Positions 33,342-42,200 of a stretch of DNA of 64,000 nt are shown here, in pieces. Position 1 is the first letter of the stretch; every line of letters begins with the position of its first letter. This stretch comes from an uncultured Eubacteriales bacterium (GTDB lineage Bacteria; Bacillota; Clostridia; Oscillospirales; CAG-382), in the NCBI GenBank assembly GCA_934444645.1, contig CAKSCV010000004.1, positions 1-64,000 of the forward strand, in the 5' to 3' direction. Under the pieces are notes generated by a model that saw only the letters and a program-made list of their open reading frames with translations, ran no database searches and was not told where the DNA came from. A program made the position numbers and the translations under genes.

Positions 33342-33725
33342 TTACTGCAATAAGGCAAGCACCTGCTCAAAGACCCTTTTTAACAGCGGCAGGCATAACG
33401 CCAAAATCACGCTTTTGCCGCACAGCTCCGTTTTTCCGGCAAGTGCCGTTTCACCGCAATCGCGGCAGAGATCGGCGGCAAGCGTTGTGATAAAGGCGAT
33501 GCCGCAGGCTTTGAAGATCAGCGTAAACAGCTCGGCATTGTCTGCATTGCCGCAATAGGCACGCAAAACATCCACGGTCGGCTTTAGGATCCCGACGGCG
33601 CACACCGTAAAGCCGAGGCAGAGAAGCAGCGAAACAAAGGCGGCATATTCGTCCTTCAAACGGCGTAAAACCACCGTTAACACAAGTCCAAGCACGGCGA
33701 AACCGAAAATTTTGTATAAACTCAT
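33342..33725 (-). CDS. spoIIIAD: Stage III sporulation protein AD
   Basis: 127 residues, four predicted membrane helices: KIFGFAVLGLVLTVVLRRLK, EYAAFVSLLLCLGFTVCAVG, LIFKACGIAFITTLAADLCR and VILALCLPLLKRVFEQVLAL. The DLCRDCGETALAGKTELCGK loop between helices three and four is typical of the family. It starts two bases after the spoIIIAC stop. SpoIIIAC and AD are paralogous export-gate-like membrane proteins. Confidence 0.95.
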   Translation of the reverse strand: MSLYKIFGFAVLGLVLTVVLRRLKDEYAAFVSLLLCLGFTVCAVGILKPTVDVLRAYCGNADNAELFTLIFKACGIAFITTLAADLCRDCGETALAGKTELCGKSVILALCLPLLKRVFEQVLALLQ

Positions 33726-33727
33726 CT

Positions 33728-33922
33728 CTATAACCCGAAAATGTTCCGTACCGATGTGAACAGCCGATCGATCTCCCCGACAAGCATGAGAAGAACGATG
33801 ATGATCCCGGCAATCGTGACGAAAACCGCTTGTTCATCTCTGCCGGATTTTGAGAGTATGTTTCCGGCGACCGATACAAGGATCCCGACTCCGGCGATGC
33901 GTAAAATGAGTGTAACATCCAT
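33728..33922 (-). CDS. spoIIIAC: Stage III sporulation protein AC
   Basis: 64 residues from the ATG at 33922 after GGAG; the longer open frame to 34090 lies inside spoIIIAB. Two membrane helices: MDVTLILRIAGVGILVSVAG and AVFVTIAGIIIVLLMLVGEI, with the conserved KSGRDEQA loop between them and SVRNIFGL at the end. Length is normal (B. subtilis 68). Confidence 0.95.
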   Translation of the reverse strand: MDVTLILRIAGVGILVSVAGNILSKSGRDEQAVFVTIAGIIIVLLMLVGEIDRLFTSVRNIFGL

Positions 33923-33951
33923 GATTTTTTCTCCTTCGTTTATTTGCACCT

Positions 33952-34440
33952 TTACAGCAGAATGAGTGCGGCAAGAAGTCCGCATAAAACGCCGAGCTTG
34001 CGGTATAGAACACATTTGGCTTCGTCTTGGGCGGCATACTTCTTTTCCAGAACGGTTATATCGGCAATCGCGCGTGTAAGCGCTTCGCATTCGGCTTTGC
34101 GAAAGCCGCTTTTGCCGAGAGTTTCGGAAAGGGCGGTGTAAAGCTTGGCGCAGTCCTCCGGAAGCGACGCGCGAACCTCTTCAAACGCCCTTGCAAAGGC
34201 GTCGGGAACGCCGCTTTTGAGAACACGGCAAAAGCCGCGCTTTTCCGTTATTTTCCCGTTAAAGCCGGCATAAATGTCCGTAAGCGGAAGACCGCCGTTT
34301 TCAATGCCGTTTTTGATGCGTACCAGTAATTCAAGCAGCTCGGCACGCAGCGCGGCATTTTGCCGCCGCAGGACGGACAAGTGCGCCCCATACAGCGATA
34401 TGGCTCCCGACACAAGCAAAATGCCGATGATTTTTAACAC
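33952..34440 (-). CDS. spoIIIAB: Stage III sporulation protein AB
   Basis: 162 residues from a GTG at 34440 that overlaps the spoIIIAA stop by seven bases. An N-terminal helix (MLKIIGILLVSGAISLYGAH) and a C-terminal helix (KLGVLCGLLAALILL) bracket a helical domain resembling GspF-type proteins: LLVRIKNGIENGGLPLTDIY, SLPEDCAKLYTALSETLGKS, ITVLEKKYAAQDEAKCVLYR. Partner of the SpoIIIAA ATPase. Confidence 0.93.
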   Translation of the reverse strand: MLKIIGILLVSGAISLYGAHLSVLRRQNAALRAELLELLVRIKNGIENGGLPLTDIYAGFNGKITEKRGFCRVLKSGVPDAFARAFEEVRASLPEDCAKLYTALSETLGKSGFRKAECEALTRAIADITVLEKKYAAQDEAKCVLYRKLGVLCGLLAALILL

Positions 34441-35393
34441 GGTATCCTGCCTACGCTGCCGTTTGCGTATTCATACAGCGTTTGCGAAACGGTGCTGCCG
34501 CGGCGCTCCAAAAGGGCAATATAACGGAAAACGCCCTCATCGCACAGCTTTTTTACGGCCGGGTGTCTGAAGGCATCCGAAACATCCGCGCCGTGGAGCG
34601 ATGCCAAAAAAACGATGCCGCCGAAATGCGCGTCGGAAATAATGGTGGCTTCCTTGTCCGAGCCGATTTCGTCGCATATCAGAATTTCCGGCGAAAGCAC
34701 ACGTGCAGCACATTCCAAGCCCTTTGCTTTGGAAACACCCGAAAGCACATCAACCGCACACCCGGAAAAGTATTCCGGAAGATAAATTTCGTCGCGTTCG
34801 TCTAAAATGCAAACCCGGTAAAACCGCCCGTTTCCGACGCTTTTGGTGCGGATGTCGCGCGAAAGACCGATGGCAAGATCGCGCAACAGTGTGGTTTTTC
34901 CCACGCCGGGCGGCGAAATGACCAAAAGGCCGCCATTTTCGAAGCCGTGCGCGGCAAAATACGACACGAGCGGCGCGGCACAGCCGGGAACGTGATGGGG
35001 CAGCCGGAGATTGACGCCGGTAATCTGCGCAAATCCCGTCATTTCGCCGTTTTGGCTTGCCGTTTTTCCGAATAAGCCTGCCCGGATGCCGAAACGCGTG
35101 ATATAGCCGCGGCGGACGCTGTCTTCAAACGCATAAACCGAGCCGCCGCAAAAGCGGTATAAGAACTCTTCAAGCTCGCTGTCGGTGATTCGCACACAGC
35201 GTGCCGGCTCCATGCAAATGCCGGTATCGCACAGATAGCGGTTTTCGCCATCGATGAAAACGGTGGTGATATTGCCGGCGCGAAGCCGCAGCTCAGTCAG
35301 TTTTTCCGTAACTGACTGCGGCAGACGGGTCAGAGCCGAACGCACGCTGCCCGGCAAAAAGGGAAGAATGCGGTACAGACTGCTGTCATTCAT
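34434..35393 (-). CDS. spoIIIAA: Stage III sporulation protein AA (ATPase)
   Basis: 319 residues from the ATG at 35393 after AAGGAG. The N-terminal domain (LPQSVTEKLTELRLRAG) resembles that of secretion ATPases; Walker A is ISPPGVGKTTLLRDLA (about 159-174), followed by ILDERDEIYLPE, Walker B ILICDEIGSDKEA and the sensor loop FLASLHGADVSD. SpoIIIAA is the cytoplasmic ATPase that powers the SpoIIIA-SpoIIQ channel in the mother cell. It opens the operon, 46 bases behind the SpoIID-like gene; in the model organism spoIIIA is driven by SigE and a second internal promoter. I could not assign a SigE promoter with confidence. Confidence 0.95.
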   Translation of the reverse strand: MNDSSLYRILPFLPGSVRSALTRLPQSVTEKLTELRLRAGNITTVFIDGENRYLCDTGICMEPARCVRITDSELEEFLYRFCGGSVYAFEDSVRRGYITRFGIRAGLFGKTASQNGEMTGFAQITGVNLRLPHHVPGCAAPLVSYFAAHGFENGGLLVISPPGVGKTTLLRDLAIGLSRDIRTKSVGNGRFYRVCILDERDEIYLPEYFSGCAVDVLSGVSKAKGLECAARVLSPEILICDEIGSDKEATIISDAHFGGIVFLASLHGADVSDAFRHPAVKKLCDEGVFRYIALLERRGSTVSQTLYEYANGSVGRIPC

Positions 35394-35439
35394 GGTCAAA
35401 AACTCCTTTTCTTTCAGATTCTTTTTAATCGGTTGCTCA

Positions 35440-37269
35440 TTATGTTCTTTCCAAAAAATTGTAAACAGCGACGATTTGCTCCCAGGTGCGAACATCGATG
35501 ACACCTGTCACGGGAAGATAGAATCGCTGTTGAAAAGCACGCACGGCGTTTTCGGTGGCAGAGCCGTATATGCCGTCCGGGTTCGGTGCCGGAATTTCGG
35601 GATAGGAAGCGGAGATTCGCGTCAGGTATTCTTGCATGAGCCGCACGTCTTCACCGCGTGAGCCGCGCCGCAAGGCGTTTCCCGGAAAGCTTTGTGCGCC
35701 AAGCTCCGGCGTGACGACGGCAAGGATATTTTCATAAACCTCGTATAGCTTTTCCCAGACTGCGGCATCCGTTTCGCCTGTTTCGGCAAGGCCGAACTGC
35801 GCCTGAAAGCGTAAAAGCGATTGCTCGGTGCCGTTTCCGAATATACCGTCGAGAGCCGGTGAGGGAATGCCTTTGTAAAACAAGCCGATATAGCCGAGAA
35901 GAAACTGCAGGCGCGCCACATCTCTTCCGGTATCGCCGCGCTTCAACACGACTGTTGGCGGCGTTTCGGGCAGCGTGCCGGTTTCTCCCGCACCGTTTAA
36001 TTCCGCAAGCTTCAGAATCGATGCATAGACATACGAGATTTTGTACCACGTCGCTTTTCCGACAATGCCGTCCACCGTCAAGCCGAAAATTTCTTGGAAA
36101 ACGCGGACGGCTGAATCCATGGCCGAATCAAAGACCCGATAAACCGGATTGATGCGCGGAATGAGCGGATAATTTTCGGCAATGCGGTATAATTGGCGGC
36201 GGATATATTCCACGTCCGCGCCCTGTGAGCCGAAGGACAGCGGCGAACCGGGATAGGAACGCTCAAAATTCGAAACAACATCGGTAGAGGCAAGCTCGAT
36301 ATCGTCGCCATAGTAGTAGCGCAAGATGTTCAGCGCCGAATAGCCTTGTGCACCGAGGTTTTCCGAACCCCATTGCGACATTCCGGCACAGCTTGCACGG
36401 CGGCCGTCACAATAAGAGGTGAAGAACGGACTTAACGTTTCACTGTGGCGGATATAGACGTTGAAAAGCTCATCCACAAGCCTGTTTATGTTATCGAAAA
36501 TGTTGCGGCCCGGTACAAAGGATTGGTCAAATTGGGTGGAGTTGGTGATGTCGAAATCATAGCCCTGGCTGGGATACCATTCCGTGTAGATGCGGTTGAG
36601 CGTTAAGGAAATGATGGCTAAAATGTTTGCGCGAAGCGCCTCCTCCGACCATGTCGGGTAAATTTCGGAGGACGCGACGTTTTTGATGTAGTCCGGAAAG
36701 GAAACATAAACATTTTCGGCGTTTGCGGAGGGGACGCCCAGATGAACAGCTACGGTTTCGGGAATGACGACCTGGCGCGCGATAAACGGCTCGGCAACGT
36801 TTTCTTCAGGACCGCGCTGCGTGCGCTCGGCGTCGCTTAGCAGTTCATTCGGCGGTATTTCGTAGACGATGATACCGCCGGTCGTGCCCTCATAGCCTTT
36901 GGAAAGCGGAGTTAACAAAAGAGGGAGCGTGCTGGTCTTTCCGGCAAATACCGGCACGTGAAGCACGCGCACCGGAAAATAACCGGCAACATTTGCATAG
37001 ACATCCACTGCCGAATAGGGAATATCCGGATTGTATTCGTTTAGGGAAATGGCAGGATCCGGGGCTTCCACCGAAACAGCTTGCGTTGCGCCGGATGAAT
37101 CGGTTAAAAGCCGGTAAGTATAGCGTTCGGCATCCACAGGAACATCGGAAAGAAAGCGGTTGTCAGCCGTCTGCGTGATACCGGTGGCTTTGATATAAAT
37201 ATTCCGGTCGGCAAGCGGCAAAGCACCGTCAGCTAATTGCAGGGTCACGCGAACATAGCCTTGATACAA
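35440..37269 (-). CDS. SpoIID-like protein with three peptidoglycan-binding domains
   Basis: 609 residues from a TTG at 37269 that follows GAGGTG by 7 bases; the frame reaches 37335 without a ribosome site. Order: N-terminal beta domain (YQGYVRVTLQLADGALPLAD), then about residue 120-200 a proline-rich joining part, a SpoIID-like core (about 220-345: WSEEALRANILAIISLTLNR, then FVPGRNIFDNINRLVDELFN, FTSYCDGRRASCAGMSQWGS, ENLGAQGYSALNILRYYYGD), and three PG_binding_1 repeats (about 365-440, 460-525, 540-609). SpoIID is the engulfment transglycosylase; these longer clostridial relatives are uncharacterised and lack an evident signal peptide. Its place directly before spoIIIA and divergent from spoIIGA-sigE suggests a sporulation-time cell-wall role (inference). 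Confidence 0.82.
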   Translation of the reverse strand: MYQGYVRVTLQLADGALPLADRNIYIKATGITQTADNRFLSDVPVDAERYTYRLLTDSSGATQAVSVEAPDPAISLNEYNPDIPYSAVDVYANVAGYFPVRVLHVPVFAGKTSTLPLLLTPLSKGYEGTTGGIIVYEIPPNELLSDAERTQRGPEENVAEPFIARQVVIPETVAVHLGVPSANAENVYVSFPDYIKNVASSEIYPTWSEEALRANILAIISLTLNRIYTEWYPSQGYDFDITNSTQFDQSFVPGRNIFDNINRLVDELFNVYIRHSETLSPFFTSYCDGRRASCAGMSQWGSENLGAQGYSALNILRYYYGDDIELASTDVVSNFERSYPGSPLSFGSQGADVEYIRRQLYRIAENYPLIPRINPVYRVFDSAMDSAVRVFQEIFGLTVDGIVGKATWYKISYVYASILKLAELNGAGETGTLPETPPTVVLKRGDTGRDVARLQFLLGYIGLFYKGIPSPALDGIFGNGTEQSLLRFQAQFGLAETGETDAAVWEKLYEVYENILAVVTPELGAQSFPGNALRRGSRGEDVRLMQEYLTRISASYPEIPAPNPDGIYGSATENAVRAFQQRFYLPVTGVIDVRTWEQIVAVYNFLERT

Positions 37270-37439
37270 AGTAAAACACCTCGTTTCGTTGTCATGGTCT
37301 ATCCTATTCGGATACTCGTCCCGATATGACAGCACTTTTATCTTTTATAAGGAGCACGCGAAAATCAGACATTTTTTGCAGACCTTGCGGCATATAATAG
37401 CGTTGTACGGGATTTCCGGTGAAAAAGGTTGGATGCACA

Positions 37440-38273
37440 ATGATTGTATATGCGGACGTGTTATTTGCGGTCAACTGGGTGATGGATTATTTTGCGCTGT
37501 TTGCCGCGGCGCGCGTACTGGGACTTGCACATAAGCGCGTGAGGCTTTGCTTGGGTGCGTTTCTCGGCGCAGCGTATTGCGTGTTAAAGCTGTTTGTGCC
37601 GCTTGCCGAACCGCTTGCGGCGATTGCGGTTTCGCTTGCCATGTGTGCCGCCGCCCTATGGAACGGAAAAGTGCTTACCTATGTAAAAGCCGTAGTATTA
37701 TTCTATGCGGCAAGTATGCTCATCGGCGGCGTGATGACCTTTGTGTATGAGCGTGCATATTGCCTGCGCCATCTGCCGCTGTTTCGTGACGGTCTTACGC
37801 CGGGAATGTTTTTTGCGTGCGTCGGCATTTTGTTTGTTCTGTTATTTTTCTGCGGCCGCCTGCTTTCGCAGAAAACAAATGTGAGGTGTGCGACAGTCTG
37901 CGTGAGGGTGGATGACAAAAGCGAACGCTTTCGGCTGCTATGCGATTCGGGAAATCTGTTACGCGATCCGTACAATGGTCTGCCGGTGATGATTTTAGAC
38001 GGAAAGAGCCTTGACAAGCTGTTCGGAAAGGACGGTCTCCACCGGCATTTCGATGCGTCGGAAACGCTCGCCGTCAAACGGAAATTCCGCTATATTCCCG
38101 TACAGACACCCGGCGGAGAGGGATTTTTGGCAAGCTTTTTGCCGGATGAGATCCGGCTGTGCGAAAAAAACGGCAATAAGCGGCGTATCGCTGCACGCAT
38201 TGCGGTCGATTTGCGGGAAAATCCCTATGGCGAAAACGACGGGATCCTGCCGCTTGCGGCGATGAATGCATAG
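37440..38273 (+). CDS. spoIIGA: Sigma-E processing peptidase SpoIIGA
   Basis: 277 residues from the ATG at 37440 (AAGG about 11 bases upstream; the earlier in-frame GTG at 37419 has no site). Five membrane helices fill about 1-145 (IVYADVLFAVNWVMDYFALF at the start is typical), followed by an aspartic-protease-like domain with LLCDSGNLLRDPYNGLPVMI carrying the catalytic Asp. SpoIIGA sits in the septum and, on signal from the forespore protein SpoIIR, cleaves the pro-sequence of SigE. It lies 51 bases ahead of sigE. A TATAAT at 37393-37398 could be its -10 element; no matching -35 or clear Spo0A box was identified. Confidence 0.93.
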   Translation: MIVYADVLFAVNWVMDYFALFAAARVLGLAHKRVRLCLGAFLGAAYCVLKLFVPLAEPLAAIAVSLAMCAAALWNGKVLTYVKAVVLFYAASMLIGGVMTFVYERAYCLRHLPLFRDGLTPGMFFACVGILFVLLFFCGRLLSQKTNVRCATVCVRVDDKSERFRLLCDSGNLLRDPYNGLPVMILDGKSLDKLFGKDGLHRHFDASETLAVKRKFRYIPVQTPGGEGFLASFLPDEIRLCEKNGNKRRIAARIAVDLRENPYGENDGILPLAAMNA

Positions 38274-38324
38274 AAAATCCTGTATGAAAAAAGCATCCGA
38301 ACGATTCGGGAAAGGAAGATTCTT

Positions 38325-39128
38325 ATGAAGTTAATAGCTGTTTGCTGTCGTGTGACAATGCTTTTTGAAAAACTGCGTTCTGCAACTGCCTATGAAAAGA
38401 ATACGGGACGCTTAAAGCTTTTATACCGCTTTTTCGGCGACGATGCCGTGTTTTACATCAACGGCTCGCAGGTGCTTCCGTCGCCGCTCGACGCCGCAAA
38501 CGAAGCCAAAGCTTTGGCAGAGTTGAAAAGCGAAGACAGGCTTGCGGCGGAAAAGGCGAAAAATCTGCTTGTCGAACGAAATCTGCGTTTGGTGGTGTAC
38601 ATTGCCAAACGCTTCGAAAACACGGGCATCGGGATCGAAGATTTGATATCTATCGGCACGCTCGGTCTCATAAAGGCCATCTCCACCTTTAACACGGACA
38701 AGAACATCAAGCTTGCCACCTATGCCTCACGCTGCATCGAGAACGAGATCCTTATGTATATCCGCAAAACCGCCCGCAGCAAAAACGATGTGTCGCTTGA
38801 AGACCCGTTAAGCGTCGATTGGGACGGCAACGAATTGCTGCTGTCGGACATTCTCGGCTCGGAGGACGATGAGCTCGGCCGCCGCTTGGAGGATGAGGAG
38901 GAAAAGAAGATGATCCATCAGGCGGTTGCACGCTTAAATCCGCGCGACAGACAGATCATCGAGCTGCGCTTCGGCTTGTCGGAAAAAGAAAATGCGTGCG
39001 GAAAAAAGAGCGAAATGACCCAAAAGGAGGTGGCGGATCTGCTCGGTATTTCTCAATCGTATATCTCGCGGCTGGAGAAACGGATCATCGCCGGACTTAA
39101 AAAGGACATTGCCGCTTTTTACCGATAA
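38325..39128 (+). CDS. sigE: RNA polymerase sporulation sigma factor SigE (pro-form)
   Basis: 267 residues, ATG 7 bases after AAAGGAAG. The N-terminal pro-sequence is followed by the processing region FYINGSQVLPSPL (B. subtilis YYIGGSEALPPPL), region 2 (LVVYIAKRFENTGIGIEDLI, SIGTLGLIKAISTFNTDKNI, KLATYASRCIENEILMYIRK), the SigE-type SKNDVSLEDPLSVDWDGNEL and region 4 (LNPRDRQIIELRFGL, VADLLGISQSYISRLEKRII). The pro-sequence is about 45 residues against 27 in B. subtilis, and region 4 carries a roughly ten-residue insertion (ENACGKKSEM). SigE directs early mother-cell transcription, including spoIIIA. The sigG gene that follows sigE in many Firmicutes is absent here. Confidence 0.96.
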   Translation: MKLIAVCCRVTMLFEKLRSATAYEKNTGRLKLLYRFFGDDAVFYINGSQVLPSPLDAANEAKALAELKSEDRLAAEKAKNLLVERNLRLVVYIAKRFENTGIGIEDLISIGTLGLIKAISTFNTDKNIKLATYASRCIENEILMYIRKTARSKNDVSLEDPLSVDWDGNELLLSDILGSEDDELGRRLEDEEEKKMIHQAVARLNPRDRQIIELRFGLSEKENACGKKSEMTQKEVADLLGISQSYISRLEKRIIAGLKKDIAAFYR

Positions 39129-39182
39129 CAAGCAAAAATGCCGAAAACCGTATAAATTTTTTGTAAAAATGGCACGTACATA

Positions 39183-39211
39183 TTGCAAATTCTCCCGAAA
39201 AGTGGTATCAT
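39183..39211 (+). promoter_or_regulatory. Sigma-A type promoter for the pseudo-helicase gene
   Basis: TTGCAA (39183-39188), 17 bases, TATCAT (39206-39211), about 50 bases ahead of the ATG at 39263, which has AGGAG 6-7 bases upstream. Confidence 0.65.
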
Positions 39212-39262
39212 ATATCTTGAATATATATGTCGATTTCGATCACTTTTTGAGGAGTAGGTAAA

Positions 39263-42200
39263 ATGACAAACGGATACAGCAACTTGAAACCGAATATTGT
39301 TCTGCAGACAGGCACGGTTTTTTCCGCCGCCATGGCCGCGTCCGGTGCTGTGCCGCTTGCGTGTGTAACGCTTGCCGATCTTCCGGCGCATCCCTTTTCC
39401 TTAAAGCTTGAAGTGACCTGTCAAAGCGGCGAAAATCTTGTATTCGCCTTTGCACCGGCGCATTTTCCGGCGTTTGATACGCATTTGTGCGGCGACAAGT
39501 CTGCGCATACCGCATTGATCCGCTTTTCTGCGGCAGATTTCGAAATCGGATACGCCTATTTACATTCGCTTTCGGCATTAACGGAGGCACTTTTGTGTGT
39601 CAAAGCGGAGATCGATGGCTTTGCGGTGTCGTCCGAAGTCAAAATACAGCTTTTGCCGAGCGACGAATGGCTTGGCATCGACAGCCATCCCGAAACGCTT
39701 GCGGCGTTTGTTTGCCCGGGCAGCCGCGCCGTTCAAACGCTTACCGACGGCATTATGCACGATACGCCGTTATCTGCGCTTGCAGAGCATACGGATTCGA
39801 TCCGTGACATCGTGAAAAACATCCGTGCCGGAAGCATGATCTGCGCCGCAAGGGATTCGTATTCGCCAGAACGGCGGCAGCGGATCAAAAGCCATGCGGC
39901 TTTATGCATTCCGAACGCGGTCGCGGCGACCCCGATGGAGCTTGCGTTATTGTTCTGCGCCTGCGCCGAGCGGTGCGGCTTTATGCCGACTGTGGCATTT
40001 GCCACAAACCTGTCGGGGGCGGTGAGCCTGTTCTGCGGTGTGCGCGCCCATCGCGTGCAGTCGGGAACCGGTGTGCTTTCGGAAAGCTTATCCAAGGTGC
40101 GCTCCATGCTCGAAAACGGTGAAATGTTCCTTTTTGATCCGTCGATTCTCTCCTCGGCGCAAAGCATTGATGTTTTTTTGGCAGCTGTTGAAGCGCAGGG
40201 ATATTTTTCCAAAAACGGGACAAGGCTTTTGCTTGCCCTTGATATCGGTGAGGCGCGCGCAAACGGTGTTGCGCCGTTCTTTGCCGATGCGGAAGAAGCC
40301 GCCGCGGAAGCAGATGAAGCACACGGTTCGGCACGCGATGTGTTGGCATCCATCTATAACGGCCTTTCCGGAAGCCGCATTTTTAAGGTGCTTTCGGGCG
40401 AATTCGGCGGCTATGACGTGCTGCCGCTTGTCGGCTTTGCACCCGAGCAGCTGACAGCCGGACAGCCGGAAACCATCGGTCCGATGGAAATCAGCGAAAA
40501 GCCGGCACGCTTTGCCTCGTTGGCGGATGATTTTGCGGCATTTGCACTGCGGGACGAAAAAAGCATTGCCTATAACAAAGCGGAGCTTGCGGATATACGC
40601 GCCGCTTATGCTGCGTTCGGCACGCGCATACAGGAGAAAAAATATATTGTTACGGGATATTATGAAAAGACCTTCCATGAAAAAGCGTCCCGCATGACAT
40701 TCGGCCGCTCGCCGGGCTTTGCCTGCTATGCCATCGCCGGTTTTCTTCGTGTGCGTGAAAAGACGGATGCGAAAGAGTATTATCTGCCGCTCGCGTTTGT
40801 GCGTGTTTGCTTAGAACGGAGCTTTGATTATCGGTTTTGTCCCGGGGAGGACGCGCCGCTTGTCAATACGCTTGCCGCGGATCTTTTGGGTGTGAACGAC
40901 AAAACCGTGCATTTTCCGGAAAACGTACCGGATGTGCTTGCCTTTTTCGAAAAGGCGGCGGAAAGCTGCAAGGACAGCGCCTATTCCGAAATCCGCGTGA
41001 TCCGTGAAACCGCTTTGATCAAAGCCGACCTTTCCGATTTCATTTTGTGGAACCACATCGGCACAAACGCCCGCACTATGCTGAAAAACAAGCATTTTAC
41101 CGCACTTCTTGCGGGAACACAGCCCGAAGAACAGGAATCGGAAAATGCAGAAAACCGTCTTCGTCCGTTTGTCCGTTATGCGCCTCAAGCCGTCAAAGAG
41201 ACTCTGACGGGCACACAAAACGCGCTTCTTTCGGGCGGAAATGCATCGGATAAAGAAGATTTTCTTGTCAATGCGGCCGCTGCGGCGTTAGCCGACAGCA
41301 AAACCATGCTTATTTTGTCGCAGGAGCCGGATTTTTTGAATTTTGCGGCGCAAAGCCTTGAAAAAGCAGGACTATCCGAAACCGTGCTCCGTTTGGATGT
41401 ATGTCGGTCGTCCGAAGATATCATCCGCGCCGTTCAAACGCGGCTTGAAGCACTTTCCGCCTTGGAACGCACCTCGGCCGCACCGCAGCTGAAGAATGAG
41501 CTTGACGAAATTGCTTCTCGCTTAAAAAGCTATGCCGAACGCTTGACCAAAACCGATCCGACCTTTGGCGTGTCGGCTCTTGAACTTGTCGAATCGTTCG
41601 ATAATGCCTATGACACGACCAATGCAAAACCGCTTCTTGCGGTGGAGCAGGCGGCTCTCGAAAGCCTGAACGGCGAGAAGCTTGACGCGTTGTTCGATAT
41701 GGCGGAACGTCTGGTACGACGTGCGCATAAGACGCTTGCTGAGGTGTCACTCGCGGAGCAGGCGCCGCTCTCGTCGCATCCGCTTGCGCTTCTGTCGCCG
41801 GAAAAAGTGCCGGATGATGCGGTCCTTCACGAAATCTACGAGCTTATCGCGCGAATCTTGCCGGCTCTTTCGGAATACCGCGAAACCTTCTTTGAGATAA
41901 GTCCCATACTCGGCATCAAAATTTCCGATATCCGGAATTTGGAGGCGTTATATACCTTAAACGAGCTGTATCGGCTGTTCATTTCGGCACGGGAATACGA
42001 TATTCCCGAAGGCTTTGCCGCAAATGGGCTTTCGGCGTTTGCCGACAGTGAAAGCCGCCGCAGCCATGCCAAAAAGCGCATGGAAAACATCGAATATCAG
42101 CTGCGATTCTTCTCACCGGAGCTGTTTGAGGATGTGGACTCCCTCTTGGTCGGATACCGGAACGCGGATGACGACCGGCCGAATTTTATCAAAAAATTCC

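Noticed and set aside
37270..37439. SigE or Spo0A-controlled promoter elements in the spoIIGA divergent region
   Set aside because: Only a TATAAT was clear; candidate -35, SigE and 0A-box matches were too weak to report as features.
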